A DNA stretch of 39,658 nucleotides from Paralimibaculum aggregatum (GTDB taxonomy: Bacteria; Pseudomonadota; Alphaproteobacteria; Rhodobacterales; Rhodobacteraceae). Shown in pieces: positions 7,864-16,356 of the stretch; the first letter of the stretch is position 1, and each line of letters opens with the position of its first letter. The notes under the pieces were generated by a model that was given only the letters and a program-made list of their open reading frames with translations, did not search any database and had not been told where the DNA came from. The stretch lies in the NCBI RefSeq assembly GCF_030270585.1, contig NZ_BSYI01000050.1, forward strand, positions 1-39,658. Reading direction: 5' to 3'. Made by a program: the position numbers and the translations under genes.

Positions 7864-8958
7864 ATGGATCGTCGTTCGTTTATCAGGACCGCCGGCGTGG
7901 GGGCCGGTGCGGCCGCTGCCACCGGTCTCGCCGCCCCGGCGGTTGCGCAGGGCCGTATCGAGATGGTCATCGTCTCGACCTGGCCGCGTGACTTCCCCGG
8001 CCTCGGCATCAGTGCCCAGCGTCTCGCCGCCCGGCTCTCCGAGGTCACCGATGGCCGGATCCAGACCCAGTACTTCGCCTCCGGCGAGCGGGTCGGGGCC
8101 TTCGACAGCTTCGACGAGGTCGCCTCCGGCAACGCGCAGGCCTATATCGGCGCGGACTACTACTGGAAGGGCAAGCACCCGGGCTGGGCGCCGTTCACCG
8201 CGATCCCCTTCGGCCTGACCTACACCGAGATCGACGCCTGGATGAAATATGCCGGCGGCCAGGAGCTCTATGACGAGCTGGCCGGCGAGTTCGGTCTCAA
8301 GGGCTTCCCCTGCGGCAACACCGGCGTGCAGATGGGTGGCTGGTTCAACAAGGAGATCGAGAGCCCGGACGACCTCAAGGGCCTCAAGATGCGTATCCCC
8401 GGCCTCGGCGGCGACGTGCTCTCCAAGCTCGGCGCCTCGCCGGTCTCGCTGCCGGGCAGCCAGATCTACGAGAACCTGGTCTCCGGCGCGGTCGACGCGA
8501 CCGAGTGGGTCGGCCCCTACAACGACTACTTCATGAAGTTCTACGAGGCCGCCAAGTACTACTACTGGCCGGGCATGCACGAGCCGGGCTCGCAGCTCTG
8601 CATGGGCATGAACGCCAGCTGGTGGGGCAGCCTCTCGAAGACCGACCAGGCGATCATCGAGTCGGCCTGCAACGAGGAGAACGCCCGGCAGATGGCCGAG
8701 ACCAACGCCGAGAACGGCCGGTTCCTCGAGCGGCTGGTCAACGAGCACGGCGTCGAGCTGCGCGAGTTCAACGACGACGTCTACGAGGCCTTCGGCGAGG
8801 CCGCGGAAGAGGTCATCGAGGAGGCTCGCGACCACTCCGACCTGGCCGCGCGGATCTTCGACAGCACGCTCAAGGCGCGCAAGGAGATCGGCGGCTGGAT
8901 GGCGATCTCCGACGTCGCCTACTCGATCAAGCGCAACGCGGTCGTCGGCATCGGCTGA
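7864..8958 (+). CDS. TRAP transporter substrate-binding protein DctP, TakP (alpha-keto acid) type
   Basis: Periplasmic receptor of a sodium-driven TRAP importer. The 364-residue precursor begins with a twin-arginine signal DRRSFIRTAG and a hydrophobic Ala/Gly stretch ending APAVAQ, so it is probably exported folded via Tat. Family hallmarks are the segment CGNTGVQMGGWFNKEI, the motif GLKMRIPGLGGDVLSKLGA and DATEWVGPYNDYF. These match the TakP subgroup, whose characterised members bind 2-oxo acids or other monocarboxylates through Na+. The ATG at 7864 is chosen over an upstream in-frame ATG because GGAGG lies 5 bp ahead and the Tat signal then starts at residue 2. dctQ follows after 99 bp containing a stem-loop, which would allow higher receptor than permease expression. 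Confidence 0.92.
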   Translation: MDRRSFIRTAGVGAGAAAATGLAAPAVAQGRIEMVIVSTWPRDFPGLGISAQRLAARLSEVTDGRIQTQYFASGERVGAFDSFDEVASGNAQAYIGADYYWKGKHPGWAPFTAIPFGLTYTEIDAWMKYAGGQELYDELAGEFGLKGFPCGNTGVQMGGWFNKEIESPDDLKGLKMRIPGLGGDVLSKLGASPVSLPGSQIYENLVSGAVDATEWVGPYNDYFMKFYEAAKYYYWPGMHEPGSQLCMGMNASWWGSLSKTDQAIIESACNEENARQMAETNAENGRFLERLVNEHGVELREFNDDVYEAFGEAAEEVIEEARDHSDLAARIFDSTLKARKEIGGWMAISDVAYSIKRNAVVGIG

Positions 8959-8977
8959 TCGCGGGCAATCCAGTCTT

Positions 8978-9005
8978 GCGGGGTGGGCGGTGCTGCCTGC
9001 CCCGC
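8978..9005 (+). terminator. Stem-loop between dctP and dctQ, probable attenuator
   Basis: A 28-base GC-rich inverted repeat starts with GCGGGG and closes with CCCCGC, with several G-T pairs inside, and is followed by GTTTCGTTTCC. In TRAP operons such a hairpin commonly causes partial termination or mRNA stabilisation, so the binding protein is made in excess of the membrane subunits. This is inferred from position and structure. Confidence 0.5.
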
Positions 9006-9057
9006 GTTTCGTTTCCGAGGCGCCGTCAAGAGCGCCCGCCAAGGGGGGCAAGTCTCC

Positions 9058-10074
9058 GTGACTGACGTATCGACGACGGCGCCGCGGCCGCCGAAACCGC
9101 TCCGGATCTTCGCCTGGGCCGTAGTCGCCGCGACCTTCGCCTTCCTTATCAACAACTATCTGACCTTCTGGCAGGACTGGCCGGGGGGCGATGCGCTGCT
9201 GCTGCGCGCCGGCGAGCTCGACGGCACGGGCCTCGCGCTGGCGGCGGTGCAGCTCGGGCTCTACGGCGCGGCGCTGCTGCTGCCGATGCTCTATGTCAGC
9301 CGCAGCCCGGACCAGCCGCTGCGCGCCGATGCCGAGATCATGTCGGGCATCGTGCGCTTCATCATCCGCGCCTCGTTCTGGATGGTGCTGCTGGTCGGGC
9401 TCGCCGACATCGTGGTCTCGTTCATGCGGGTCGAGGGCTATCTCGCCGAGTTCGTCGGCGCGGACGTGGCCAGCGCCTGGGGCTACAACGAGAGCCGGGC
9501 GCCGCAGCTGCACATGCCGCTGGTCGGCATCGCGCTGGTGCTGGCGCTGGTGACGCGCACGCTGGGCTTCCACTGGCTCGCGGTGCTGGTGGTGCTGGCC
9601 GAGCTGGCGATCGTGATCTCGCGCTTCATCTTCTCCTACGAGCAGGCCTTCCAGGGCGATCTCGTGCGCTTCTGGTACGGCGCGCTGTTCCTGTTCGCCT
9701 CGGCCTACACGCTGGTCGAGGACGGGCATGTCCGCGTCGACGTGGTCTATGCCTCGCTGAGCACCCGGGCGCAGGGCGCGGTCAACGTGATCGGCTGCCT
9801 GATCATGGGCATCCTGTTCTGCTGGGTGATCCTGTATCTCGGGATGGCCACCAAATCCTCGATCATCAACGCGCCGCTGCAGAGCCTCGAGATCACGCAG
9901 TCGGGCTTCGGCATGTATGTGAAATACCTGATGGCCGGCTTCCTCGCGATCTTCGGGGTGAGCATGATGATCCAGTTCTGCGCCTATCTGCTGGAAAGCT
10001 GGGCGGACTGGCAGGGCGTGCCCGGCGGGCATGCGCACCACGTCCACGGCGAAGACCAGATCACGGAGGTCTGA
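9058..10074 (+). CDS. TRAP transporter small permease subunit DctQ (long form)
   Basis: The small membrane subunit of the TRAP system, 338 residues from the GTG at 9058, which has AAGGGGGG upstream. Classical DctQ proteins have four helices in about 160-200 residues. This one has that domain in its C-terminal half (roughly 190-320: HWLAVLVVLAELAIVISRF, then GHVRVDVVYASLS, then two more helices). It is preceded by extra hydrophobic segments near residues 15-35, 60-85, 100-125 and 145-170. Such long DctQ forms accompany TakP-type receptors. It ends 3 bp before dctM, so the permease genes are translationally linked. Confidence 0.85.
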   Translation: MTDVSTTAPRPPKPLRIFAWAVVAATFAFLINNYLTFWQDWPGGDALLLRAGELDGTGLALAAVQLGLYGAALLLPMLYVSRSPDQPLRADAEIMSGIVRFIIRASFWMVLLVGLADIVVSFMRVEGYLAEFVGADVASAWGYNESRAPQLHMPLVGIALVLALVTRTLGFHWLAVLVVLAELAIVISRFIFSYEQAFQGDLVRFWYGALFLFASAYTLVEDGHVRVDVVYASLSTRAQGAVNVIGCLIMGILFCWVILYLGMATKSSIINAPLQSLEITQSGFGMYVKYLMAGFLAIFGVSMMIQFCAYLLESWADWQGVPGGHAHHVHGEDQITEV

Positions 10075-10077
10075 CCC

Positions 10078-12741
10078 ATGGAACTCGTCTTTCTCGCGCT
10101 GCTCGTCTTCCTGATGGCGGCGGCCCTGGCCTCGGGCTTCCCGGTGGCCTTCGCGCTGCCCGGCTCGGCGATCGTGACGATCCTCGTCGCCGCCGGCGCC
10201 GGCCTGCTGTTCGAGAGCTCCTCGGGCGCCTATTTCGCCCAGGGCGGGCCGTCGGAATGGCTCTCCGCCGGCGTCACCAACTTCCGCGGCGTCTACTGGG
10301 AGGTCGAACGCGACACGCTGATAGCCATCCCGCTCTTCGTGTTCATGGGCATCATGCTCCAGCGCTCGAAGATCGCGGAGGACCTGCTGGTCACCATGGC
10401 GCAGCTGTTCGGCCCGATCCCCGGCGGGCTCGGCATCTCGGTGGTCTTCGTCGGCGCGCTGCTGGCCGCGACCACCGGCATCCTCGGCGCCACCGTGGTG
10501 GCGATGGGGCTGATCTCGCTGCCGGCGATGATGCGCAACGGCTACTCGATGCCGCTCTCCACCGGCACCATCGCCGCCTCGGGCACGCTGGGGCAGATCA
10601 TCCCGCCCTCGATCGTGCTGATCATCCTCGCCGACCAGCTGGCCAGCGCGGTCGACCAGGCCGGCACGGCGCGGACCAATCTCTACAAGGCGAGCACCGG
10701 CGAGCTCTCGCTGCCGTCGGAATTCGCGGTGACCTCGACCTCGGCGGGCGACATGTTCATGGGCGCGCTGATCCCGGGGCTCGTGCTGGTCGGTCTGTTC
10801 ATGCTCTACATCCTCGTGGTGGCGCTGATCCGGCCCTCGCTGGCCCCGGCGGTGCCCTTCGACGGCAAGTTCGACCGCCGCCTGCTCGGCCGCGTGCTGC
10901 TGATCCTGGTGCCGCCGCTGACGCTGATCTTCGTCGTGCTCGGCTCGATCATCTCCGGCGTCGCCACGGTGAACCAGGCCGGCGCGGTCGGCGCCATCGG
11001 CGCCACCATCATGGCCGGCTACCGGCTGCGCTCGGGCCACTGGGACGCCTTCGTCCCGGCGATCCTCGCCGTGGTCTCGGTGGTCGCCATCGCCTGGATC
11101 ACCGCGAACTACGACACCAACATCAAGAACATCGTCACCCCCGAGCAGGAGCAGGGGCTGGTGATGGCGGTGATCGCGGTCTCGGTCTTCGTGTTCTCGG
11201 TGCTGTGGTCGCTCTGGCGCACCTTCCGCATCGAGGACACGCTGAACTCGGTGATGATCGACACCGCCAAGACCACCTCGCTGGTGTTCATCATCCTGCT
11301 CGGCGCGGCGATGCTGACCGCGGCGTTCCGCGCCTTCGGCGGCGAGGAGCTGGTCAAGGAGTTCCTGACCACGCTGCCCGGCGGGTTCTGGACCCAGTTC
11401 ATCATCGTGATGCTGGTGATCTTCCTGCTCGGCTTCTTCCTCGACTTCATCGAGATCGCCGTGGTGGTGGTGCCGATCGTGGCGCCGATCCTGCTGATGG
11501 ACCCCTCGGCCAACATCACCGCGGTCTGGCTCGGCGTGATGATCGGGCTCAACATCCAGTCGAGCTTCCTCACCCCGCCCTTCGGCTTCGCGCTGTTCTA
11601 CCTGCGCGGCGTGGCGCCGAAGGAGGTCAAGACCACCGACATCTACAAGGGCGTGGTGCCGTTCATCGGGCTGCAGATCATCGCCCTCGGCATCGTCGGC
11701 TCGACCCCGCCGCTGGTGAACTACCTGCCGCAGCGGATCTCGCTGCTGTCCGAGACCGCGCCGCCGCCGGTGAACCCGCTGCTGCAATCCTGCGTCGACG
11801 AGTTCCTGGCGGAGGACCTGCACGAGCGCGAGGCCGAGCTGAAGGGCGTGATCGCCAAGGCCCAGGCGCTCGACCTCTCGGCGCTGCCGCGCAGGCTGCG
11901 GGGCGATCTCGAGGATGCCTTCGAATCGGCGGCCTCGGTGTTCGGCCGGCTCGGGGAGATCGACGCGGCGGCGGCCAAGGTGGATGCGGCGGTGCCGGAA
12001 TACCGCCCGATCCACCGCCAGGTGCGGGCGCTCGAGCGCGACATCCGCAAGGCCGAGGAGCATATCGTGGCGGTCGAGCGCCGGCTCGACGGGCTGCGCT
12101 ACGAGGAGAATCCCGAGCCCGGCGCCAAGGAGGCGATGGAGGCCGAGATCGCCGCCTACAGGGCGGAGATCGAGCGCCTCACCGGCGAGATCCCGGCGGA
12201 CTGGGAGGAGCGCCACAAGGTGTTCGCCGCGGTGCTGCGCGAGGACACCACGGTGCGCCGCCAGGCCCGCAAGGCGATGACCGACGGCTATGACCCGGTG
12301 GTCGAGACCATGGCGCTGCTGCGGCTCACGCCGAAGCTCGCCGAGCTCGACGGCACCATCGCCGGGGTCAAGGCGGCGCTCGATGCCGACGGGCCGGCCG
12401 CGGTGGAGGAGCAGGTCAAGGATCTCTCCTCGCTGTTCCGCGACGCCGAGGCCGGCAAGGACGTCACCGGGGCGCTGCGCGATGCCCGCAAGCCCTATCG
12501 CGACGACGTGCCCGACCCGGCCGAGATCCACGCGGCGCTCGACGAGGCGCAGGCCGCCTATGCCGAGGAGCTGGCCTGGCGCCAGGCCGCGGCCGACAGC
12601 CTGCTGCCGGCGCTCGAGGCCTACGAGGCCGGGCTGCGCGACAGCATCGGGGTCTGGTCGCAGCCCAAGCTGAACCGCGACCAGGCGCTCGCCGTGGCCG
12701 CCTGCCGCTCGGGTCACGAGGACATCTCGCTCCACTTCTGA
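10078..12741 (+). CDS. TRAP transporter large permease subunit DctM with long C-terminal coiled-coil-like tail
   Basis: The large TRAP subunit carries the ion-coupled translocation path. Residues 1 to about 550 are typical DctM: multiple helices, the conserved IPLFVFMG and IPPSIVLIILADQ stretches, and a C-terminal half with LGFFLDFIEIAVVVVPIVAP and SSFLTPPFGFALFYLRG. The usual family length is about 430, and TakP-type members are longer. After YLPQRISLLSETAPPPVNPL (from residue 549) come about 337 further residues that are highly charged, Ala/Glu/Arg-rich, without membrane segments and with heptad-like patches (for example VRALERDIRKAEEHIVAVERR). This tail should lie in the cytoplasm. There is no internal stop or frameshift, so it is one continuous protein. 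A terminator follows 19 bp after the stop. Confidence 0.88.
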   Translation: MELVFLALLVFLMAAALASGFPVAFALPGSAIVTILVAAGAGLLFESSSGAYFAQGGPSEWLSAGVTNFRGVYWEVERDTLIAIPLFVFMGIMLQRSKIAEDLLVTMAQLFGPIPGGLGISVVFVGALLAATTGILGATVVAMGLISLPAMMRNGYSMPLSTGTIAASGTLGQIIPPSIVLIILADQLASAVDQAGTARTNLYKASTGELSLPSEFAVTSTSAGDMFMGALIPGLVLVGLFMLYILVVALIRPSLAPAVPFDGKFDRRLLGRVLLILVPPLTLIFVVLGSIISGVATVNQAGAVGAIGATIMAGYRLRSGHWDAFVPAILAVVSVVAIAWITANYDTNIKNIVTPEQEQGLVMAVIAVSVFVFSVLWSLWRTFRIEDTLNSVMIDTAKTTSLVFIILLGAAMLTAAFRAFGGEELVKEFLTTLPGGFWTQFIIVMLVIFLLGFFLDFIEIAVVVVPIVAPILLMDPSANITAVWLGVMIGLNIQSSFLTPPFGFALFYLRGVAPKEVKTTDIYKGVVPFIGLQIIALGIVGSTPPLVNYLPQRISLLSETAPPPVNPLLQSCVDEFLAEDLHEREAELKGVIAKAQALDLSALPRRLRGDLEDAFESAASVFGRLGEIDAAAAKVDAAVPEYRPIHRQVRALERDIRKAEEHIVAVERRLDGLRYEENPEPGAKEAMEAEIAAYRAEIERLTGEIPADWEERHKVFAAVLREDTTVRRQARKAMTDGYDPVVETMALLRLTPKLAELDGTIAGVKAALDADGPAAVEEQVKDLSSLFRDAEAGKDVTGALRDARKPYRDDVPDPAEIHAALDEAQAAYAEELAWRQAAADSLLPALEAYEAGLRDSIGVWSQPKLNRDQALAVAACRSGHEDISLHF

Positions 12742-12760
12742 CCCTGCGTCCCACGCTCCG

Positions 12761-12801
12761 CGCCGCCGCGTTTCCCACGCGGCGGCGTCCCCTTTTCTCC
12801 C
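12761..12801 (+). terminator. Rho-independent terminator of the TRAP operon
   Basis: A perfect 11-bp stem (12761-12771 with 12777-12787) encloses the loop TTCCC. It is followed by TCCCCTTTTCTCCC on the plus strand. It lies 19 bp after the dctM stop and before the EamA gene. Confidence 0.85.
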
Positions 12802-12815
12802 AGCGAGGCCGACCG

Positions 12816-13724
12816 ATGCTGCGTCGCCTGGCCCTTGGCCTTTACGATCTCCCGCCGGCGCTGCTGGCGCTCACCACGCTGTTCTGGGCAGGCAACACGA
12901 TCGCCGGCAAGCTGGCGGTCGGCGAGATCGCGCCGTTCCAGCTGGTCTTCGCGCGCTGGATCCTGGTGGCCGGGGTGCTCTGGCTGCTCTACGGCAAGGA
13001 GCTGCGCGCGCACTGGCCCACGGCGCGGCCGCGGCTGCGCGAGATCGTGCTGATGGCGAGCCTCGGCTTCACCGCCTTCAACGGGCTGTTCTATCTCGCG
13101 GCGCTGCAGACCAGCGCGGTGAACATCGGCATCCTGCAGGGCGCGATCCCGGTCTTCGTGCTGCTGATGGCCTATTTCGCCTATGGCACGCGGATCGGCG
13201 CGGTGCAGGTGCTCGGCGTCGCGCTCACCCTCGCCGGGGTGGTGGTGGTGGCGACGGCGGGCAGCCCGTTCTCGCTGTTCACCCTCGGCATCGGCCCGGG
13301 CGACGGGCTGATGCTGCTGGCCTGCCTGTTCTACGGCTTCTACACCACCGCGCTGCAGCGCCGGCCGAAGATCCCCGGCCGGGCGCTGTTCACGCTGATG
13401 TCGATCATCGCGGCGCTGACCTCGCTGCCGTTCTGGCTCGCCGAGGCGGTGATCTCGGCGCCGCCCTGGCCGACGCCCGAGGGCTGGGCGGTGACGCTCT
13501 ATGTCGCGATCTTCCCGTCCTGCCTGGCGCAGCTGTTCTTCCTGCGCGGGGTCGATCTGGTCGGGCCGGGGCCGGCCGGGGTCTATGTCAACCTGGTGCC
13601 GGTGTTCTCGCCGCTGCTGGCGATCCTGATCCTCGGCGAGCGCTTCGCCGGCTTCCACGCGCTGTCGCTGGCGCTGGTGCTCGGCGGCATCTGGCTGGCG
13701 CAGCGGCGCGCCCGGAGCGGCTGA
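12816..13724 (+). CDS. EamA/DMT-family transporter (RhaT-like permease)
   Basis: A 302-residue inner-membrane protein with about ten hydrophobic helices arranged as two EamA repeats. The first repeat begins LALTTLFWAGNTIAGKLAVGEI; the second includes DGLMLLACLFYGFYTTALQRR and ends LSLALVLGGIWLAQRR. Members export metabolites such as amino acids, nucleobases or sugars, and the substrate cannot be read from sequence. The ATG at 12816 has GAGG eight bases upstream. It lies between the TRAP terminator and a convergent tRNA gene, so it is probably a single-gene unit whose promoter overlaps the terminator region. Confidence 0.88.
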   Translation: MLRRLALGLYDLPPALLALTTLFWAGNTIAGKLAVGEIAPFQLVFARWILVAGVLWLLYGKELRAHWPTARPRLREIVLMASLGFTAFNGLFYLAALQTSAVNIGILQGAIPVFVLLMAYFAYGTRIGAVQVLGVALTLAGVVVVATAGSPFSLFTLGIGPGDGLMLLACLFYGFYTTALQRRPKIPGRALFTLMSIIAALTSLPFWLAEAVISAPPWPTPEGWAVTLYVAIFPSCLAQLFFLRGVDLVGPGPAGVYVNLVPVFSPLLAILILGERFAGFHALSLALVLGGIWLAQRRARSG

Positions 13725-13732
13725 GCGGAGGC

Positions 13733-13806
13733 TGGAGCGGGCAGCGGGAATCGAACCCGCACCAAGAGCTTGGAAGGCTCGTGTGATACCATTTCACCAT
13801 GCCCGC
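13733..13806 (-). tRNA. tRNA-Gly (anticodon TCC)
   Basis: Read on the minus strand the gene starts GCGGGCATGGTGAAATGGTA and ends TGCCCGC followed by an encoded TCCA. The seven-pair acceptor stem GCGGGCA/TGCCCGC is perfect. The anticodon loop CTTCCAA carries TCC, and the T arm GCGGGTTCGATTCCCGC is canonical. The total is 74 nt including discriminator and CCA. It converges on the EamA gene. A tRNA 3' end can serve as an integration site, but I see no integrase or duplicated end in the window. Confidence 0.96.
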
Positions 13807-13882
13807 GTGCCTCCACCCTCTAGGGAATTGCCGGGGAGAGGTCAAGATTCGCCCGCTGCCGCTGCCGCTGCCGCCGCGGCGC

Positions 13883-14230
13883 TCAGCGGCTCGCGAGATA
13901 GATCCGCACCGCGTCCTGCACGTGGCGGAAGCGGTCGCCGCCGAGATGCTTGCCGCCGAACCAGCGGGTGACCACGACGACATGGTTGCGCAGCTCGGCG
14001 CGCTCCAGCATGCGCAGGATCACCATGCCGGCGCCGCTCTCGCCGTCGTCGTTCTTCACCGGGCCGTCCTCGGTGAGCAGCGCCCAGGTGTTGTGCGTCG
14101 CCTTCGCGAACTTCTTGCGCCGGCAGAGCCGGCCGACGAAGGCACGCGCCTCCTCGGCCGAGGCGCAGGGGCCGCCGGAGACGGCATATTTCGAGCCGCG
14201 GTCGCTGATGACGTTCTCGAGAACCTGCAT
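13883..14230 (-). CDS. YigZ/IMPACT N-terminal domain protein (UPF0029)
   Basis: A 115-residue protein matching the IMPACT/YigZ fold. Hallmarks are KATHNTWALL near residues 43-52, the DDGESGAGM loop near 61-69 and the VVVVTRWFGGKHLGGDRF signature near 84-101. Full YigZ proteins are about 200 residues with a second DUF1949 domain; this one stops after the first, at YLASR. Single-domain versions exist, so it need not be truncated. The family is linked to translation or ribosome-related regulation, but the biochemical role is unsettled. The ATG at 14230 has only a weak ribosome site. It is downstream of and co-oriented with the transketolase genes, with 139 bp and a hairpin between them. Confidence 0.8.
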   Translation of the reverse strand: MQVLENVISDRGSKYAVSGGPCASAEEARAFVGRLCRRKKFAKATHNTWALLTEDGPVKNDDGESGAGMVILRMLERAELRNHVVVVTRWFGGKHLGGDRFRHVQDAVRIYLASR

Positions 14231-14248
14231 GGGCCATGGCTAGGCCAG

Positions 14249-14276
14249 CCCGCCGCCGGGATCAAGCGGCGGCGGG
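14249..14276 (-). terminator. GC hairpin after the transketolase operon
   Basis: CCCGCCGCC at 14249-14257 pairs perfectly with GGCGGCGGG at 14268-14276 across a 10-base loop. It lies between the stop of the transketolase C-subunit gene and the YigZ-like gene on the minus strand. No T-run follows, so it may only pause transcription or protect a 3' end. Confidence 0.4.
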
Positions 14277-14369
14277 ACCGGGCGCCATCAGGATTGGGCG
14301 CCGGCAGGAGCGGGCGCCGGGACCGGGCGGCCCCGGCACCGGGTAGCGCCGGTACCGGGCCTGCCGGGA

Positions 14370-15410
14370 TCAGGCGGCGGGGGCTGCCAGCAGCTCGCGG
14401 GCGCGGGCGGCGATGCCCTCGGCATCCAGCCGGTAATGCGCATAGAGCGCCGCCGGCGGGCCGATCGGGGCGAACTCGTCCGGCACCCCGTGGCGGGCGA
14501 AGCGCCGCCGCGGCCCCTCCACCAGCACCTCCGCCACGGCGCTGCCGAGTCCGCCGGTGAGGTTGTGCTCCTCCACCGTCAGCACCGCGCCGGTCTCGGC
14601 GGCGGCGGCGCGCACCTCGGCGATGTCGAGCGGCTTCACCGTGGCCATGTCGATCACCCGCGTCTCGATCCCCTCGGCCGCCAGCATCGCGGCGGCGTCG
14701 AGCACCGGGCGCACCTCGGCGCCGGTGGTGATGATGGCGAGATCGCGCCCCTCGCGCAGCCGCCAGGCCCGGCCGAAGGCGAAATCCGCCGGCGGCTCGG
14801 GATAGACCACCGGGTCGCGCCCGCGCCCGAGCCGGAGATAGAGCGCCCCGGGCAGGTCCAGCGAGGCGCGCAGCATCGCCCGCAGCATCGCCGCATCGGC
14901 CGGGCAGGCCACCGTCAGCCCGGCGATGCTGCGCATCATCGCGATGTCCTCGAGCGCGTGGTGGCTGGTGCCGTAATAGCCCATCGAGATCCCGGAATGA
15001 TGCGCGATCAGCCGCACCGGCAGGTTCGGATAGGCGCAGTCGGTGCGGATCTGCTCGGCGCAGAGGATGCCGAGAAAGCTCGCGAAGGTGGCGGCGAAGG
15101 GGATCTGCCCGCAGGCCGCCATGCCGGCGGCGGCGGTCACCATGTTCTTCTCGGCGATGCCGAAATCGAAGAAGCGCTCGGGGTGGCGCGCCTTGAACTC
15201 CACCGTGCGGTTGGCCGAGGCGAGATCGGCGGTCAGCACCACGATGCGCGGATCGGCATCGGCCAGCGCCGAGAGCTCCTCGCCCAGCACGAAGGCCGGC
15301 AGCGCCCTGGCCGGGGTGCCCTGCACGGTGGGCTTGGCGGCGATGTCCGAACCGTCGCCGGTGAAGAGGTCGCTCTGGTCCTGGCCCTGCGTCCTGGGGT
15401 CCCCGGTCAT
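14370..15410 (-). CDS. Transketolase, C-terminal subunit (split type)
   Basis: Together with the N-subunit this forms a thiamine-diphosphate transketolase moving a two-carbon ketol unit between sugar phosphates or analogues. The 346-residue product holds the pyrimidine-binding domain (RFFDFGIAEKNMVTAAAGMA near 100-119, with the Glu that activates ThDP) and the C-terminal transketolase domain (TVEEHNLTGGLGSAVAEVL near 275-293). The first 35 residues are a polar, poorly conserved leader. Its ATG overlaps the stop of the N-subunit gene by 4 bp, so the subunits are made in equal amounts. Split transketolases in catabolic clusters often act on unusual substrates (apulose-4-phosphate and sulfo-sugar transketolases are examples), so a central pentose-phosphate role should not be assumed. 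Confidence 0.92.
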   Translation of the reverse strand: MTGDPRTQGQDQSDLFTGDGSDIAAKPTVQGTPARALPAFVLGEELSALADADPRIVVLTADLASANRTVEFKARHPERFFDFGIAEKNMVTAAAGMAACGQIPFAATFASFLGILCAEQIRTDCAYPNLPVRLIAHHSGISMGYYGTSHHALEDIAMMRSIAGLTVACPADAAMLRAMLRASLDLPGALYLRLGRGRDPVVYPEPPADFAFGRAWRLREGRDLAIITTGAEVRPVLDAAAMLAAEGIETRVIDMATVKPLDIAEVRAAAAETGAVLTVEEHNLTGGLGSAVAEVLVEGPRRRFARHGVPDEFAPIGPPAALYAHYRLDAEGIAARARELLAAPAA

Positions 15411-16345
15411 CGCTCGTGCTCCCAGACAGGCGGCCTGAGCCCGGCATCGAGCTCGGCCATCACCGCGTCGTAATCGGCGTCGGAGAGGTTCCCGACATGC
15501 CAGTTGAGCGCGCCCTCCATCATCGCGACGCCGCGGCCCTTCACGGTGTCGGCGATGATCGCCTGCGGCGGGCCCTCGCCCGGCGGCGGCAGCGCGTCGA
15601 GCGCGCCGAGGATCGCGCCGAAATCATGCCCGTCGATCCGGCTCGCCTGCCAGCCGAAGCCGGCGAAGCGCTCGGCGAGCGGCTCCACCGCCATCACCTC
15701 CTCGGTATGGCCGTCGATGCAGAGCCCGTTGCGGTCGACGATCGCGACCAGCGCGCCGAGGCGGAAATGCGCCGCCGCCATCGCCGCCTCCCAGATCTGC
15801 CCCTCGGCCAGCTCGCCGTCGCCGAGCATCACGAAGACCCGGGCGCCGCGCCGCTGCACGCGCAGCGCCAGCGCCATGCCGACCCCGACCGAGAGCCCGT
15901 GCCCGAGCGAGCCGGAGCTGAAATCGATGCCGCGGATCTTCTTCATGTCCGGGTGGTCGCCGAAGGCGCTGCCGAAGCGGGTATGGCTGTCGAGCAGCGC
16001 CGGGTCGAAATAGCCGAGATCGCCGAGCACCGGGTAAAGCCCGATCGCGGCATGGCCCTTGGAGAGCACGAAGCGGTCGCGGTCGGGCCAGGCCGGGTCG
16101 GCCGGGTCGATGCGGAGATGCCCGTAATAGAGCGCGGCGAAGAGCTCGGCGGCGGAGAAGGTGCTGGAGTAGTGCCCGGCCCCGGCGATGCGGGAGAGCC
16201 GCACGGTCTCCTTGCGGATGAAGCGGGCGCGGTCGCTCAGGAAGCCCGGCGCGCGGTTGTGGTCGCGCGGGGCGCGGGGCGGCATGGCGGCCGCGGCGGT
16301 CTCCGGCGGCTCCCGGCTCTCTGGGGCCTCTGGGGTCTCGGTCAT
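15407..16345 (-). CDS. Transketolase, N-terminal subunit (split type)
   Basis: The ThDP-diphosphate-binding half of the split enzyme, 312 residues. Visible features are the SKGHAAIGLYPVLGDLGYF segment, FSSGSLGHGLSVGVGMALA, and the ThDP motif beginning GDGELAEGQIWEAAM and ending at VDRNG, where Gly-Asp-Gly and Asn bind the Mg-diphosphate. The ATG at 16345 has AAGGAGA at good spacing. The open frame continues upstream into the aminotransferase gene, but that is a shadow. The first 25 residues are Pro/Glu-rich and probably disordered. It lies 11 bp after the aminotransferase gene and overlaps the C-subunit gene in an ATGA junction, so the three form one operon. Confidence 0.92.
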   Translation of the reverse strand: MTETPEAPESREPPETAAAAMPPRAPRDHNRAPGFLSDRARFIRKETVRLSRIAGAGHYSSTFSAAELFAALYYGHLRIDPADPAWPDRDRFVLSKGHAAIGLYPVLGDLGYFDPALLDSHTRFGSAFGDHPDMKKIRGIDFSSGSLGHGLSVGVGMALALRVQRRGARVFVMLGDGELAEGQIWEAAMAAAHFRLGALVAIVDRNGLCIDGHTEEVMAVEPLAERFAGFGWQASRIDGHDFGAILGALDALPPPGEGPPQAIIADTVKGRGVAMMEGALNWHVGNLSDADYDAVMAELDAGLRPPVWEHER

Positions 16346-16356
16346 CGGCGTCTCCT

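Noticed and set aside
7729-12735. A 1,668-codon minus-strand open frame opposite the TRAP operon
   Set aside because: It is antisense to three clear transporter genes, is rich in His/Arg/Asp/Gln as expected from reading GC3-biased codons backwards, and has no recognisable domain.
13733-13806. tRNA-Gly as an integration site for a mobile island
   Set aside because: No integrase, no second copy of the tRNA 3' end in the window, and the flanking genes look like ordinary chromosomal ones.
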